In this document: positions 1 through 11,712 of the stretch, in pieces
Numbering within the stretch: position 1 is the stretch's first letter
Layout: each line of letters opens with the position of its first letter
Assembly: GCA_964017065.1 (NCBI GenBank)
Contig: OZ024787.1
Location: forward strand, 14,126,453-14,190,452
Reading direction: 5' to 3'
DNA: 64,000 nt
Source: Haliclona indistincta
Taxonomy: Eukaryota; Porifera; Demospongiae; Haplosclerida; Chalinidae
Program-made: the position numbers and the translations under genes
The notes under the pieces: model-generated
What the model saw: only the letters and a program-made list of their open reading frames with translations
The model's database searches: none
What the model was told of the DNA's origin: nothing

Positions 1-224
1 ATTATAACAGATTTATTAAGTACAATGGTCATACAAGCTGGCAAAAATAACAGAAGCCAATAGTATGCTACCACAGTGTAATAGTTAGCTGGGCGTGCAC
101 AAAGCAGCCATGCATGATGCATGCTTGTAGCAGCTAGCTTTTTTCGGTTTTGCTGAATGTTATTCGGACCCGCCACGCTATCCTGTAGTCCAGATCAAAC
201 CTACAATATACTAGCCGGTTAACC

Positions 225-276
225 ATGGACACATTCGACTTCGGAGGAGTCCAGATCGTCAGCAACGGTAAACAAA
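225..276 (+). CDS. possible first coding exon of the ankyrin/Death gene
   Basis: An ATG at 225 opens a 17-codon stretch that ends at a good donor (gtaagt at 277). It lies on the same strand upstream of the ankyrin exons, so it may be the start of that gene. The exon ends in phase 1, whereas the next recognised exon (934) begins in phase 0. Either an intermediate exon is missing from my reading or this exon belongs to something else. Confidence 0.3.
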
Positions 277-933
277 GTAAGTAAATCACGCCATAACTCA
301 CGAACAAAGCTTTAATTCAAAAATCTAAGACCATCAAGTTCGAGCTCTTAACGTGTTATGTCGATATTGCAATTACCACCAGCTGATTCTTCGCCGTCTT
401 TCAGAACTAGAGCGGACAGACATACACACAGACAGACAGACAGACAGACACGCACGATTACTGTATGCCTCGTGGCTCCGCCCACCGAGGCATAATTATG
501 ACGCATCTATGACACGCCAACATTCCATCGCCTTAAATGAAAAGGTCTATTGTTTTCAGTAGCAGCATTCATGGTTCTCACTAGGATTAGGAAGCCAAAT
601 GGATCAGTATCTATTATACCCACACCACAGCATACAATCACTATTTAATATACCCTTCAATACCTGTCCCAGTGGATAGAAGAAGATTACTTGTTTATAC
701 ACATGTAAAAACACCTATTCTTATCCTAATACCCAAATGGAGCACAGGTGATTTGAACCCTAAACCAAATGGATCTGGGTAGAACCAAATGGAGTGATCC
801 ATTCACTGTATAATAAGAATATTGGTAGCCAGCTAGCAGTACATACACTGTTTGATTGGAGTGTGTGAGGTTCATAATAGGATAATATTGTAACTGTGTC
901 TGTCATTGACAATGTTTTATTGTTTTGTTTCAG

Positions 934-3900
934 TACCAGCGAACTCCTCTACACATCAGTGCTTGGAAAGGACATGAAGATGTGGTAAAGCTACTATTAC
1001 AACAACCAAATGTAGTTATTGATGCTCGTGATGAGGTACGTGTACATTATGGTAACATTTCTATAGTGAGCTAGATCCTCTTGTGCACTAGTGAATCAAC
1101 AGATAAGGTGGACTTGAAGTTTGTCCATTAGTTTTCACTCGTTGATGCCTGCAGTACTTAGCTAGTTTGAGTATAATTTCATGTCACACGAGAGTGTCAT
1201 TTTAAAATGATCTATGGAATTTGTAGTTTTACTTGATTTAATATTCAAAGATGATAACAGTAAATCTGGTTTTGTTTACTATTGTTTTGTACTGGATGGT
1301 GGATTATTGTTGGTTGATCATTGTTACTGAGACACTCATAGTACATGATCATAACATGTTGTGTTTACTTGTTTGTCAATAGTATGGAGACACACCACTA
1401 CACTGGAGTGCTTGTAATGGTTATCCAGCAGCAGTGAAGATGCTGGTGGAGGGAGGAGCTGATGTCAGTTTAGTTGATAATGTGAGTACAAAGTGTGTCT
1501 ACATTGTGAGATTGTGATAGATCAGAGTGCAAGTGTTACTATAGTGTATGTATGCTGTATCATGTGATATGTACAATACTATGCTCTGATGTAGGCACTT
1601 GATACTTGTGCCTTCAATAGATATTTTGGTAATTCTCTCCACTATTTTTGATATTTTCAGCTGTATCCATTGGGTCATGTAATAGACAACTTTATTATAA
1701 CCAGAAATATGTTAATTGAGCATGACGTCACTTCCTCTTGCCTGATTCTAGAGTACTTCATCATTGCTGGTTGTTACAAGAACCAGTCTGTAGTCTGGTT
1801 GTGCATTTTTGTGATCACTGACTACATGTGGTCTGTAGATTGTCCAGTACATTCATTCTCTTGGTACAACATGTAACATCACATTGAGCTAGGTCATTAT
1901 CATTGTCCTTCCTGACGTGTGTGTTGACAATAATAATAAGAAGAGTGTCTAACCTCTGATACCTGCGTATAAACAGTGTACAAAGTAATGTGACTAGCTT
2001 CCTGTGTGGTTTCATGTGAGACAATCTTGTAATCGTGCTTGTAATCCTGCATGTAGTCTTTACTCATAGTCTAGGTATACATGAATAATCTATGATGTTT
2101 TCTCACATGCAACTTCACTGGAAGTCACATTAGTTTGTACACCATTGCCAGCTAATAACGACATCCTGTTACAATTTCCGTATACTAAATTAACTTGTGT
2201 CCGTATACTTCCCTTAGTTAATGTATTAGTTCTATTGGGAGATGAACTTCTAGCAGTCATCCTGGCTGACGTGAACACAAATTTATACTTGCCGACCCCA
2301 GAGAGCAAACTTCAGCTCATTGGCTACTGATTAGTATAAAAAGTGTTGCAGAAAGGCTGCGAGAAAGCGTTCCAAAACGGGGTTGAAAGTCGCGACCGTC
2401 GCTCAATTGCAATTGTATTGGCGAGGTCTAAAACATGGTTTTTTTCAAATTTTGAACGACTGTCGCTTGAAAAGCTTTAAACTTTTTCTATTTGCCTGCC
2501 CCAGGTTTGATAGAGTGCCTTTTTAGGTATCGAATGGTATGGTCGAAATTTATACTGGGACATGGGAACACGTTCCCTTTTGGGGGTAAAGTTGGGTGAT
2601 CTTCAAGTTCTTCCTCGTTGTACAAACAGTATCAACAGCTGCTTTTGTAAGTTCAAATTCAAATTTACGCAATGGCTAACACTGTCTATGGTGTCTCTCT
2701 AGGTGCTCATAAGCCCTTCACCGCGGGGCTTGCCGATCAGTGTCGCCGCCGAGTCATGGCGACCGAGATCATCCCGCTGGCGTCTCTGTCAACATCGTGC
2801 TATTTCAGCAGGACACTGGAGCGATGGAGAGCAACGTATTCTTGTGCCCGACTGTGAACCAATGTAGACGGCATCATTACAAAGCTATACCAGCTACCTG
2901 GAGCTTCTGGCATACCGTCTGTACCATCGAATGATAGCTATAGCATTGACACGTCTTTTTCGAGCGATTGGAGCTTACAGAGAGCATACTGTATAAAGGG
3001 CAAGTTTACTAGTCTTGGTGTGTATAAAGGAATAGTGTTGGCTTGTGCTTCAGACAGAGCACTATAAGCTGCTGACTCAATAGCTGGCTGAGCTGCATAC
3101 ATTGTTGACCACACCTCTCTTTCTTTGTTTCTCGCAACAGTCTCAAACCAAGTGTAAGCCCTTGTCTGGACACAAGTAGCAAAGTAAATGACCTCTTGAT
3201 CATCCAGTAGCAATGTTGATTTACCTTTTTCTCTCGGCAAGGCTTTAAGTTCAAGAAATGCATCCAGAGACGACTACGATTGAACTCTCTAAACTTTTGT
3301 TCTTGAAAAGACATGCTAGTATTGTTCTTAGAGTTTCTATGCAGTGATAGTCAAGTATGATTGAACAGTTTAAAACAGTACAATAAGATAAGACAATACA
3401 AACAGGCGACAGATCTGTGAGGGGGAAACACCAGTCACACACACTGTTTATGAGAATCTTATTAAACATACTGTTTAGCAGAATGAGTGATGTCTCTATC
3501 CAGCAGGACTCTCTATCCACTATCCAGCAGGACTGCTCTTTACAATAGCCCTCCCGGGACGAGATGCAACAACACTTGCTCTGCCAAAAGACACCATAGA
3601 CTTTATAATTATCACACATCACTACTAGCAGCATTGCTGCAGCTATACATGAGTATCTGAAGCCCATACCTGTACCGTAGGCTAAATTTCGTGGGTGCTA
3701 TAGTGTGTACTACCGTGCTAACCTTCCATATTCTTGTTTGGAACAGTCGCTCGGTTTCATACGGTCATACCACCCGCTACAGTACCGAAACCAAGCTCTG
3801 ATGTATAGGCGACGGAGCTGACGGTGGTCCTGGGTATAGATTAGCTGCTCAGACCGCCTTATAATCCGTCAGCTGCCTCAGGAGAAGAGTAGTTCTGGCT

Positions 3901-6900
3901 AGCTGTAGTCCTCGTGCTCGCCGCCATTTCTTGTTACTATGGAAATCCCGCGCTCGTCAGTAGTTTATCGTGATACGCAGTGCAATTATTCGTATACCAC
4001 GCGTGAACTGAATTCCGCGTCATGTCCTCCTTTTCTGGTAATGCAGTGGTTAAACACGGGTATCAACGGTTCCACACTCCTCTTCTTATTATAATTATAC
4101 TCATGATGATACATGACTCATCACAACAAACTGTAGCAGTGTGGTACGTATTAGAGACCTTTAGATTCACGTTACGTGTAACCTGTAACTCACGTTTGGC
4201 GTTACAGGTAAAATTCTGTAGGTGATTTAGATTCTACAGATGCCTCAAAATGCTTCTGGCTAGGCGGCTATATGTATACGCAGGAAGACGAAGAGCGATC
4301 AAAATTCCTGGTTTGCACCTAGACATGGCTTTTATACACTAGAAACAACTGCCAGAACAAGTTTGTTGCCACAGATGAGCTTCCAGCAGTGCAAGCGGCA
4401 AGTGTATCTACGGTAGCTCGTGTTCTGACGAGTGCTGCAGATGACAGACAGCGCATATCTGCATTTTAACTAGTCCAACATGTAGAGCAGGCACCAAGAT
4501 ACATGTTTAGCTACAGCAAATGTGGAGCTGACATAATCTCGAGCAACAGGATCTACAGGGAAACAGCTGACCTGTAGACATATAGGGTGCTACATGTCAT
4601 ACTCGAAGTCTCGAACGTGTGGCGATGCTCACGTGATCATCTACACGTATGACGGAAAAATGTATAAATCTAAATGTCTCTATTATTAACCCTATACTCA
4701 CTGATCTTGTGTGTCATGACTCACACTGTTGTTCTGTTATACAGATGGGTCAGACTGCACTTGATAAAGCGAGAGAAGGAAAAAGTGATTGTGTTGGTAA
4801 TGAAGATTATGAATCAAGATATGATGAAATAATCAAATATCTTGAAGAATTTGGTAAGTGATGAATTGTTATGATAATGATCTTTTACACATGTCCTACT
4901 CATGTGTAGAATACTCACGGAAGTGGGAGGAGCTACAAGTGTATGTACCACTAATGGAGAATACGATAGAACGATTGAAGAAAGATCATCTAACACAGAG
5001 TCAACAGTATATTAAATTGAACAGTCTCTATGATCTACTAAATGGAAAGAACAGAAGGTTAGGATACCTGTTGATCACTGAGTGAGATGTGTCTATAGGT
5101 CAGGTTACCTGTTGATCACTGAGTGAGGTGTGTCTATAGGTTAGGTTACCTGTTGATCACTGAGTGAGGTGTGTCTATAGGTTAGGTTACCTGTTGATCA
5201 CTGAGTGAGGTGTGTCTATAGGTTAGGTTACCTGTTGATCACTGAGTGAGGTGTGTCTATAGGTTAGGTTACCTGTTGATCACTGAGTGATGTGTGTCTA
5301 TAGGTTAGGTTACCTGTTGATCACTGAGTGAGGTGTGTCTATAGGTTAGGTTACCTGTTGATCACTGAGTGAGGTGTGTCTATAGGTTAGGTTACCTGTT
5401 GATCACTGAGTGAGGTATGTCTATAGGTTAGGTTACCTGTTGATCACTGAGTGAGGTGTGTCTATAGGTTAGGTTACCTGTTGATCACTGAGTGAGGTGT
5501 GTCTATAGGTTAGGATACCTGTTGATCACCGAGTGAGGTGTGTCTATAGGTTAGGTTACCTGTTGATCACTGAGTGAGGTGTGTCTATAGGTTAGGATAC
5601 CTGTTGATCACTGAGTGATGTGTGTCCATCATCAGTAGTATCAGCAGTAGCTAGTCTGCTGTACATACCAACCAGCTCATGTCACTAGTGATCTATTCCT
5701 CATTTCTCTACTGCAGGATACCTTTTTCAAAACTGGTACAGTGTGAAAGTGTTTTGGTCAGGATGTTTAAACACCCAACCACTGGTTAGTGCAATGAGCA
5801 GTGTCAAGAGTTCATAACAGATCAGAGTATAGAACACTCAATAGTGCAATGTAAACAGCATTCTCTACCATCAGTTGGGTGATGAATCTCATTTGAGGTC
5901 CTCATGTAAGTAGGTGTTGACAGCTGATTTCTACTGTTATCAGTAATCAGCTGTCAATCAATACCTGCTTAGTCAGTGGGTCTTGAATGAGATTCATCAC
6001 CCAACTGATGAGGAAGTTGATGTAGAATGTGGTATACATTGCACTATTGAGCATTCAATACTCTCAGTTATGAACTCTTGACTGTTTATAATGGAAACTT
6101 TGATAGTAAGAAATGGTTTTTGCTCATAACCTTTTGTCTTACGAAATTTCTTCCTTGAAATTTTTTTCAACTAACAAAATACACAATACACACAGCAGAC
6201 GATGAATTTGAGTTTTGTTATGAGAGAGAGGGAGAGGGAGAAAGAGAGAGAGAGAGAGTTGTTTCTAGCTACAAACATGTGGAATACCAGAGTGTCAAGC
6301 TGCAAGTTGACCTACACGTTGATCCTACTCGTGCCAGCCTTGCGTTGAGTGCATGCTGTTATCCTCCACTAGTCTGCTCTTTAACTGTGGAGTCAAACAT
6401 TGAACAATTTAGGTTGACTATATGATGGGTCTTGATGGTAATTCACTTGAGCACTGCAATACACACGGCATCAAACACTTGATGCCGTATGTCGAAATTT
6501 TTGAAACTCAAAAGTTTTCATAACACAAAATTTCGTGTAATTAATTTTCGTAGCCCTCAGCCACTAAGAAATTTTTTACAAAGTGAAAATTCCCATATTA
6601 CTGTCCTAGCTGGCTCTACCAGTGACCCTCTGTGAGGCAGCTAGACACTGCTTAGTGCACAGGTGTCCTGGCTCTACCAGTGACCCTCTGTGAGGCAGCT
6701 ATAGACACTGCTTAGTGCACAGGTGTCCTGGCTCTACCAGTGACCCTCTGTGAGGCAGCTAGACACTGCTTAGTGCACAGGTGTCCTGGCTCTACCAGTG
6801 ACCCTCTGTGAGGCAGCTATAGATACTGCTTAGTGCACAGGTGTCCTGGCTCTACATGGCAGTGACCCTCTGTGAGGCAGCTAGACACTGCTTAGTGCAC

Positions 6901-9900
6901 AGGTGTCCTGGCTCTACCATTGACCCTCTGTGGGGCAGCTAGACACTGCTTGACAATTTGATGCCAAACAACCGTAAATCGGGAAATTTTCGTTGTTAAA
7001 ATATTTTGTTGGTAAGTCCAACCACGAAAATTAAACACACGAAAATTTTTTAACAACGAAAATTTGTAAACACGTGTGTTACGAGTTGCGAGTTGTATGC
7101 TGTAATTTTATGCTGCAGCCGAAACACTGTCTACCTAGAGTTACTGTTTAGCCAGCAACAGTGAGTGACCTTCTACTTTGCTGTCAGGAACGAGCGCCTC
7201 AGACAGCGATCGCCAGCGCCTGAGCGTTTTGGTCTGGCCCAGGCTAACAAATAGGCAGGATTCATTCATTCAGCTGGCTCCTGCACTCTTGTATACACAA
7301 TAACCACGAATACAAGCATCGTTACAGGTGTCAGCAGGAACAGCCATGCAGTTTAGTCTAGAAACTGCTTACATGGTTCGTTGTTAAAATATTTTCGTGG
7401 GCAGGTCGACCCACGAAAATATTTTAACACGAAAATTTACATGAAAATTTGTTACACAAAAATTTCCTGATTTACGGAATTTCCCGGACAATTTGATGCT
7501 GTGCATCAAATTTTTTGAAACCTCAAAATTTTATAACACAAAAATTTTGTGTAATTTCTTATGAAATTTTTTACAAAGTAAAAATTTCCCGAACTACAGT
7601 ATTACGAGTATTTTATGATGACTTGCTTTGAGTGTAATAAGTTTAGTGTAATGTAATGTAATGATTGTACATTGAGTTGAAGAATGGAATTTCAGATGAA
7701 ACACGAAAAATTTAACCCTTTAAGCCAAAAGGCGTCATATAATTGACTCCACCTACTCTAGACGTCATAAATAGTGTGAAAAGTGCTCTACAAAGGTCAA
7801 ATCAAGTTTATTTTCAAAAGATGACTACCTAAATAACCCACTGTTTTTCGGCGCGCCCTACCCACTAAAACGTACAGCACGGGAGGAATTTTAAAGGGGG
7901 GTGCCCCCCCGTTAACCCGGGGTTCGAAGGGGAGAGCCCTCGCCACTTTGGCATTTTTAAGGCTTCAGGATGCCCGGAAATGCATACTTGGGCATAGAGT
8001 AGGGTCTAAACTGTGCTGTTTGCTTACCACCAGGTTTTTGTATCAGTCACCTGGCCTAAAAAGGCCAAGATTGGCTGAAAAAATTGACGAGGTCGCAGCA
8101 CTTATGTGGCTTCAGTTCCGAAGTGGGAGTGGCCAACTCAAGGTTTATAGTACATGGTCGTAAACTTTGACATGCCAGGAAATAAACAGTGCTAGTTTGG
8201 AACAGCTAGCGTACTGCATGTTGTAGAAAATCGCGAGACAAACTGTCGGTTTAGAGGAAGTCAAATTTTCGTACAAATAATTCAGTAAATAAAGGGTTAA
8301 TGACCTTTACAATAATGTGAGTATCATCTTTCTTCTCTGCTACAGTTGATATAGATGAAGCCAGGGACAAGCTGGGCTATAATGTCACTGTCAGTATCTC
8401 TACTGTTACAACACAAGGTCCTCCAGCTACCGGAAAGTCTTCAGTTATTGATCTAGCCATGGGTCGACCCCCTGCTGTGGAGCGCCATAGCACTGGCATT
8501 GCTGAGCCACCATCATGTTCCATCATAGTAGGAGACGACAGCTCTGAGAATGTGGAGTGGGAGGAGCTCACTCCTGACAGAATGCTTGGCATGGTTTGTG
8601 AGTCTATCGAGGCCCTAGCTAATCCTGTCGACGAACACCATGAGCCTACACCAGCTGACCAGCACAAGACAGGAGCTATCCAGCAAGAGGTAGGAGCTAT
8701 CCTGCAAGAGGTAGCTCTTGTTCACCACGAGACACCGAGGACTGCTGGCCTGCAACATGAGACAGTCTCTCTCTCTGGCCCATCTCAATCGTCTTCTCTT
8801 CCTTCTACTTCATCTCGTTCTTCTGCTTCCCGCCTCGTAGCACCTCCACCAGCCAAACGCAGGCGATATGATTTCCCTCAGATATTGAGTAGCATCATGA
8901 AGCGTCTACCAGCGGTCCATGGATCAACCCGCCTTTTTAGTGCTCGATTAATACTAATATCAGACTCTGGTGGTCAACCAAACTATCTGGACATTTTCCC
9001 TCTCTTTGTCCGCAACAAGTGCCTAGCCATCTACACTCTGAAGCTTAATGAGCTGTTAGATGCCAAACCTGAGTTCTCATATTGTATACGAGGCCACCCT
9101 ATCAGGATGGCTGATACAAATCTCCAGTACTCATATAAGCAGCTACTAGAGTCTCTCGCTAAATCAATGTCTTCCTTTCTTCCTTCTTTGAGCCTACCAT
9201 CATCAGATTGCCGTGGCAACGCTTGTTTCACAGTCATTGGCACGTTTGCCGACAGAAAGGATGAGTGTGTGGACGAGTCACTCGAGGACAAGAATATCAG
9301 CCTAGCCGAGAGACTGAAAGCATATGAGCAACTCCGAATCAACTACAAAGGCAAGGCCATCCTGCCCATCAATGCAGTCACTAGTGACAAGAAGCAGAGA
9401 AGAGAATACATGATTGAGTTACGACGACAAATCAACCAAGCCCCATCCATAGCGGTTACCATCAAGCTACGCTGGTTTGGGTTCTATCTTACTCTGCTGT
9501 CCTTGGCTAGGGCCAAGAAGAGAGCCATTCTATCACTGCAGGGGTGTCTGAATATGGCCAGGTCACTGGATATGGATGAGCAGGAGACCAGGAAGGCAAT
9601 CACATTCTTCCATAACCTCAACCTCATCTTACACTACCAGACAGAGGAACTGGACATGCTTGTTATCGTAGAGCTGAAGCCCATCCTTGACCTGGTGTCC
9701 CTCCTGATTGGTTCGTCCTTTATGGACGAGGAGAATCTTCATGATTTCTTTGGCATCGACCTTCCTGCTGGTGTCAGGGAGCACTTCCAACAGCACGGCT
9801 TCTTTGATCGACAGACACTAGCAAAGTGTTTCAAGTTCCCTGAGCTACTCAATGCTGAAAAATTTATCCATCTCCTTGCTGAGGTAAAGGCTATTGCTGT

Positions 9901-10984
9901 TATCGAGAAGTCTAATGCTTTCTTTATGCCGTGTGTACTACGCTATGCCTTAGCATTTGAAGAGTTCGAGATAATGTCAGAGCTGTCTTCCCCATGGATA
10001 GTGAGGTTGAAGACTCAATGTGGTTATAGAGTAGATCAATATGCTCCTCTGCCTCCTGGCTTCTCCCCTACACTGGTAGTGTTGCTCTTGTCCAAAGAGT
10101 CGTTTGGTATTGTACAACGTCTGCGTCATGCAGTATCGAAACATCTTTACACTTGGTTTCCACACTGGAGGTGACGTCATCATTGTAGAGAAACATGCTC
10201 AACTAGAGATCTACTACTCGTTTAGCGACAGTGAGTGCTCCTTGATTCGTTCTCTCATCCTCGAGGCAATACTTGAAACAGAGAAGAGGCTCAGCTTTGA
10301 TGTAGACAGCATCACTATCGAGGACTCCTTTCTCTGCTCCTGTAACCCACAGATAAAGGGACCATCTCGTCATATCCTCTGCAAACCATCATGTCTAGGG
10401 CCTCCTAGAGCTCAGTGCGAATTAACTAGAAGAAGATGTGAACTAAGAGAACATGAGTTGCGCTGGTTCTCATCAGGTGAGCTATTGTGAATCATGAGTA
10501 GAGTTGATGATATTGTGTGATCCACAGTAGGTAGTAACATGGCTGATCAGAGGAGTGCATCTGGTAGCATGACAGGAGAGAGACACACAGCTACTGCTAC
10601 ACAGCTACCCACAGCTGCTGCTGGTGTTAGTGGTGACATCAATAGAACACTCAGTGAGTGATGAGGAGAGTGTCCCTGTTATTATGTGTAATCATTATAC
10701 ACACAGGTACTGGTGACCTAGTGGATGTGTTAGAGGTTGTGGATAGTGTCAGTGACTGGAAGAGGCTTGGTCTGACCCTGGGACTATTGTATCAACCTAC
10801 TCTTACTAGTATTGAGACCTTCCGCCATTACAAACCAGATGATTGCAAGATAGACATGATCTCGGCATGGCTGCAGCAACAAGACAATGTCTCACAGAAG
10901 GGAGTCCCTTCATGGAGTGTGTTGAAGGCAGCACTGAAGCGATTGGGAGAGCATGAGACAGCTGACAGGATCCACAGCAACTGA
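934..10984 (+). CDS. ankyrin-repeat / ROC-like NTPase / COR-like / Death-domain protein
   Basis: Exons read by splice sites and phase: 934-1035 and 1383-1481 (one ankyrin repeat each, with TPLH and GADV signatures), 4745-4853 (last repeat, GQTALDKAR then IIKYLEEF), 4910-5057, 5717-5784, 6199-6412, 8346-10476, 10528-10653 and 10707-10984. Exon 8346 begins with a P-loop (GPPATGKSS), then a DSGGQPNYLDIF segment like the DxGGQ switch of ROC GTPases, then a long helical COR-like region. The last exon is a Death domain ending at 10984. This ankyrin-ROC-COR-Death order is that of DAPK1 without its kinase, so a cell-death or innate-signalling role is inferred. At least one exon between 6413 and 8345 is missing from this model, because the phases do not join. 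A frameshift near 10085-10135 is described separately. The 5' end is unresolved. Confidence 0.75.
1482..4744 (+). other. 3.3-kb intron with no recognised exon
   Basis: This stretch joins two in-phase ankyrin exons and fits a single intron. I recognise no repeat family or RNA in it. Around 2640-2940 the sequence is unusually GC-rich for the locus. The minus strand at 2938-3290 carries an open stretch described separately. Confidence 0.5.
2938..3283 (-). other. possible minus-strand exon inside the intron, unrecognised
   Basis: On the minus strand an acceptor-like tag near 3284 is followed by about 114 open codons with ordinary amino-acid composition, ending in a stop at 2938. It contains the stretches LLLDDQEVIYFATC and YTWFETVARNKEREVW. 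The composition looks like real protein rather than a chance frame, but I do not recognise it. It could be the last exon of a nested gene, a gene fragment or a chance ORF. Confidence 0.25.
5058..5631 (+). repeat. 41-bp minisatellite, 14 copies, starting at a 5' splice site
   Basis: Fourteen near-identical 41-bp units begin exactly at the donor of exon 4910-5057. Each unit carries the donor-like string tatag/gttagg. The units differ by a few bases (ggatacc or ggttacc; gtgagg or gtgatg). Confidence 0.95.
5803..6082. mobile_element. foldback (inverted-repeat) element
   Basis: The left arm, starting gtcaagagttcataac, is matched in reverse complement by the right arm, ending gttatgaactcttgac. The arms stay similar inward through ttgggtgatgaatctcat and tgacagctgat, with almost no loop. 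It lies wholly in an intron of the ankyrin/Death gene. It looks like a non-autonomous foldback or MITE of about 280 bp. Confidence 0.8.
6609..6950 (+). repeat. 58-61 bp minisatellite, 6 copies
   Basis: Six tandem units of tggctctaccagtgaccc... ending gcttagtgcacaggtg. Some units vary by a small insertion (ctatagacac or ctagacac). The 17-nt string tgcttagtgcacaggtg recurs in the 3' part of the SINE at 15135-15488. Confidence 0.9.
6972..7487. mobile_element. AT-rich MITE with inverted ends
   Basis: The ends are inverted copies built around ccgtaaatcgggaaatttt at the left and tttacggaatttcccgg at the right. Each end also carries a local palindrome of cacgaaaat / attttcgtg type. There is no coding capacity. 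It sits between two similar AT-rich stretches (about 6470-6600 and 7490-7610) that resemble each other, so several related insertions are probably nested here. Confidence 0.65.
7712..8300 (+). mobile_element. TTAA-flanked MITE, copy 1
   Basis: A 589-bp element beginning TTAACCCTTTA and ending TAAAGGGTTAA, bounded by TTAA on both sides. It shares its whole length with copies at 39730-40945, 40123-40733 and 45432-46039. Short open frames inside recur in all copies but are not convincing genes. The TTAA target duplication and size suggest a piggyBac-type non-autonomous element. Confidence 0.85.
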
Positions 10985-11362
10985 TGGTGAGTTGTGACTA
11001 TATAGGCTATAATAATGCAGCATCACTGTTGTTTCTCTCATAATAGTAGCTACTTATGGACTCCAGTGAAGCATGTGCAGTTTACAGGCAGTTCAGCTAT
11101 AGTCACCTCAGCTACTCCATTGTGGTCCAGCATGACAACAACTATTAGGTATATAGAACTCGGATGCATGCATTCTCTGTTAAAATTTTATTAATAACAA
11201 TTTTTTTTAGTACTAAATCAAAATGTGAGAGGCGTGGTCACGTGTATTTGAATATCATTAACCCGTTAGCTGCCATATTGAATACTTGGTACACAGTTCG
11301 TTCAGTTGCGTCAGCTAGTTCTCTCTCCTCGGGCTGACTCGTGTCTACCGCGGCCACCAGTC

Positions 11363-11671
11363 ATGGCTATGTGGCAGAGGCAGAAGAACTTCTGGAACGA
11401 GCTGCTCTGGAAACCAAAGAAGCCTCACTCACTGGAGGCGCTGAAGTGAGCGCCACCCGGCATCAAACCACTCCCCCAGTCTCATCCTAGCCCTCCCTCT
11501 CTCTCAGATACCAGTACTTTGTGTTGGAGCGTAACCCAGTAGTGACGGACAGCAACAGGAACCTGCTGGTAGAGACATTCCGCTCCATAGCTGAGATACT
11601 CATATGGGGGGACCAGAATGACTCAAGCGTATGGGAGTAAGCAAGCTACACCTCTCTCTCCCTCCCTCTCT

Positions 11672-11712
<41 letters not shown>

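Noticed and set aside
3251..3667. 138-codon minus-strand ORF starting with a hydrophobic stretch
   Set aside because: Cys/Ile-rich chance frame with no motif and no splice-coherent continuation.
5058..5631. CRISPR-like direct repeats
   Set aside because: Units are contiguous with no unique spacers; a eukaryotic minisatellite.
7948..8163. 71-codon ORF also found near 39968 and 45670
   Set aside because: Shared because it lies inside the TTAA MITE; frames differ between copies and no domain is recognisable.
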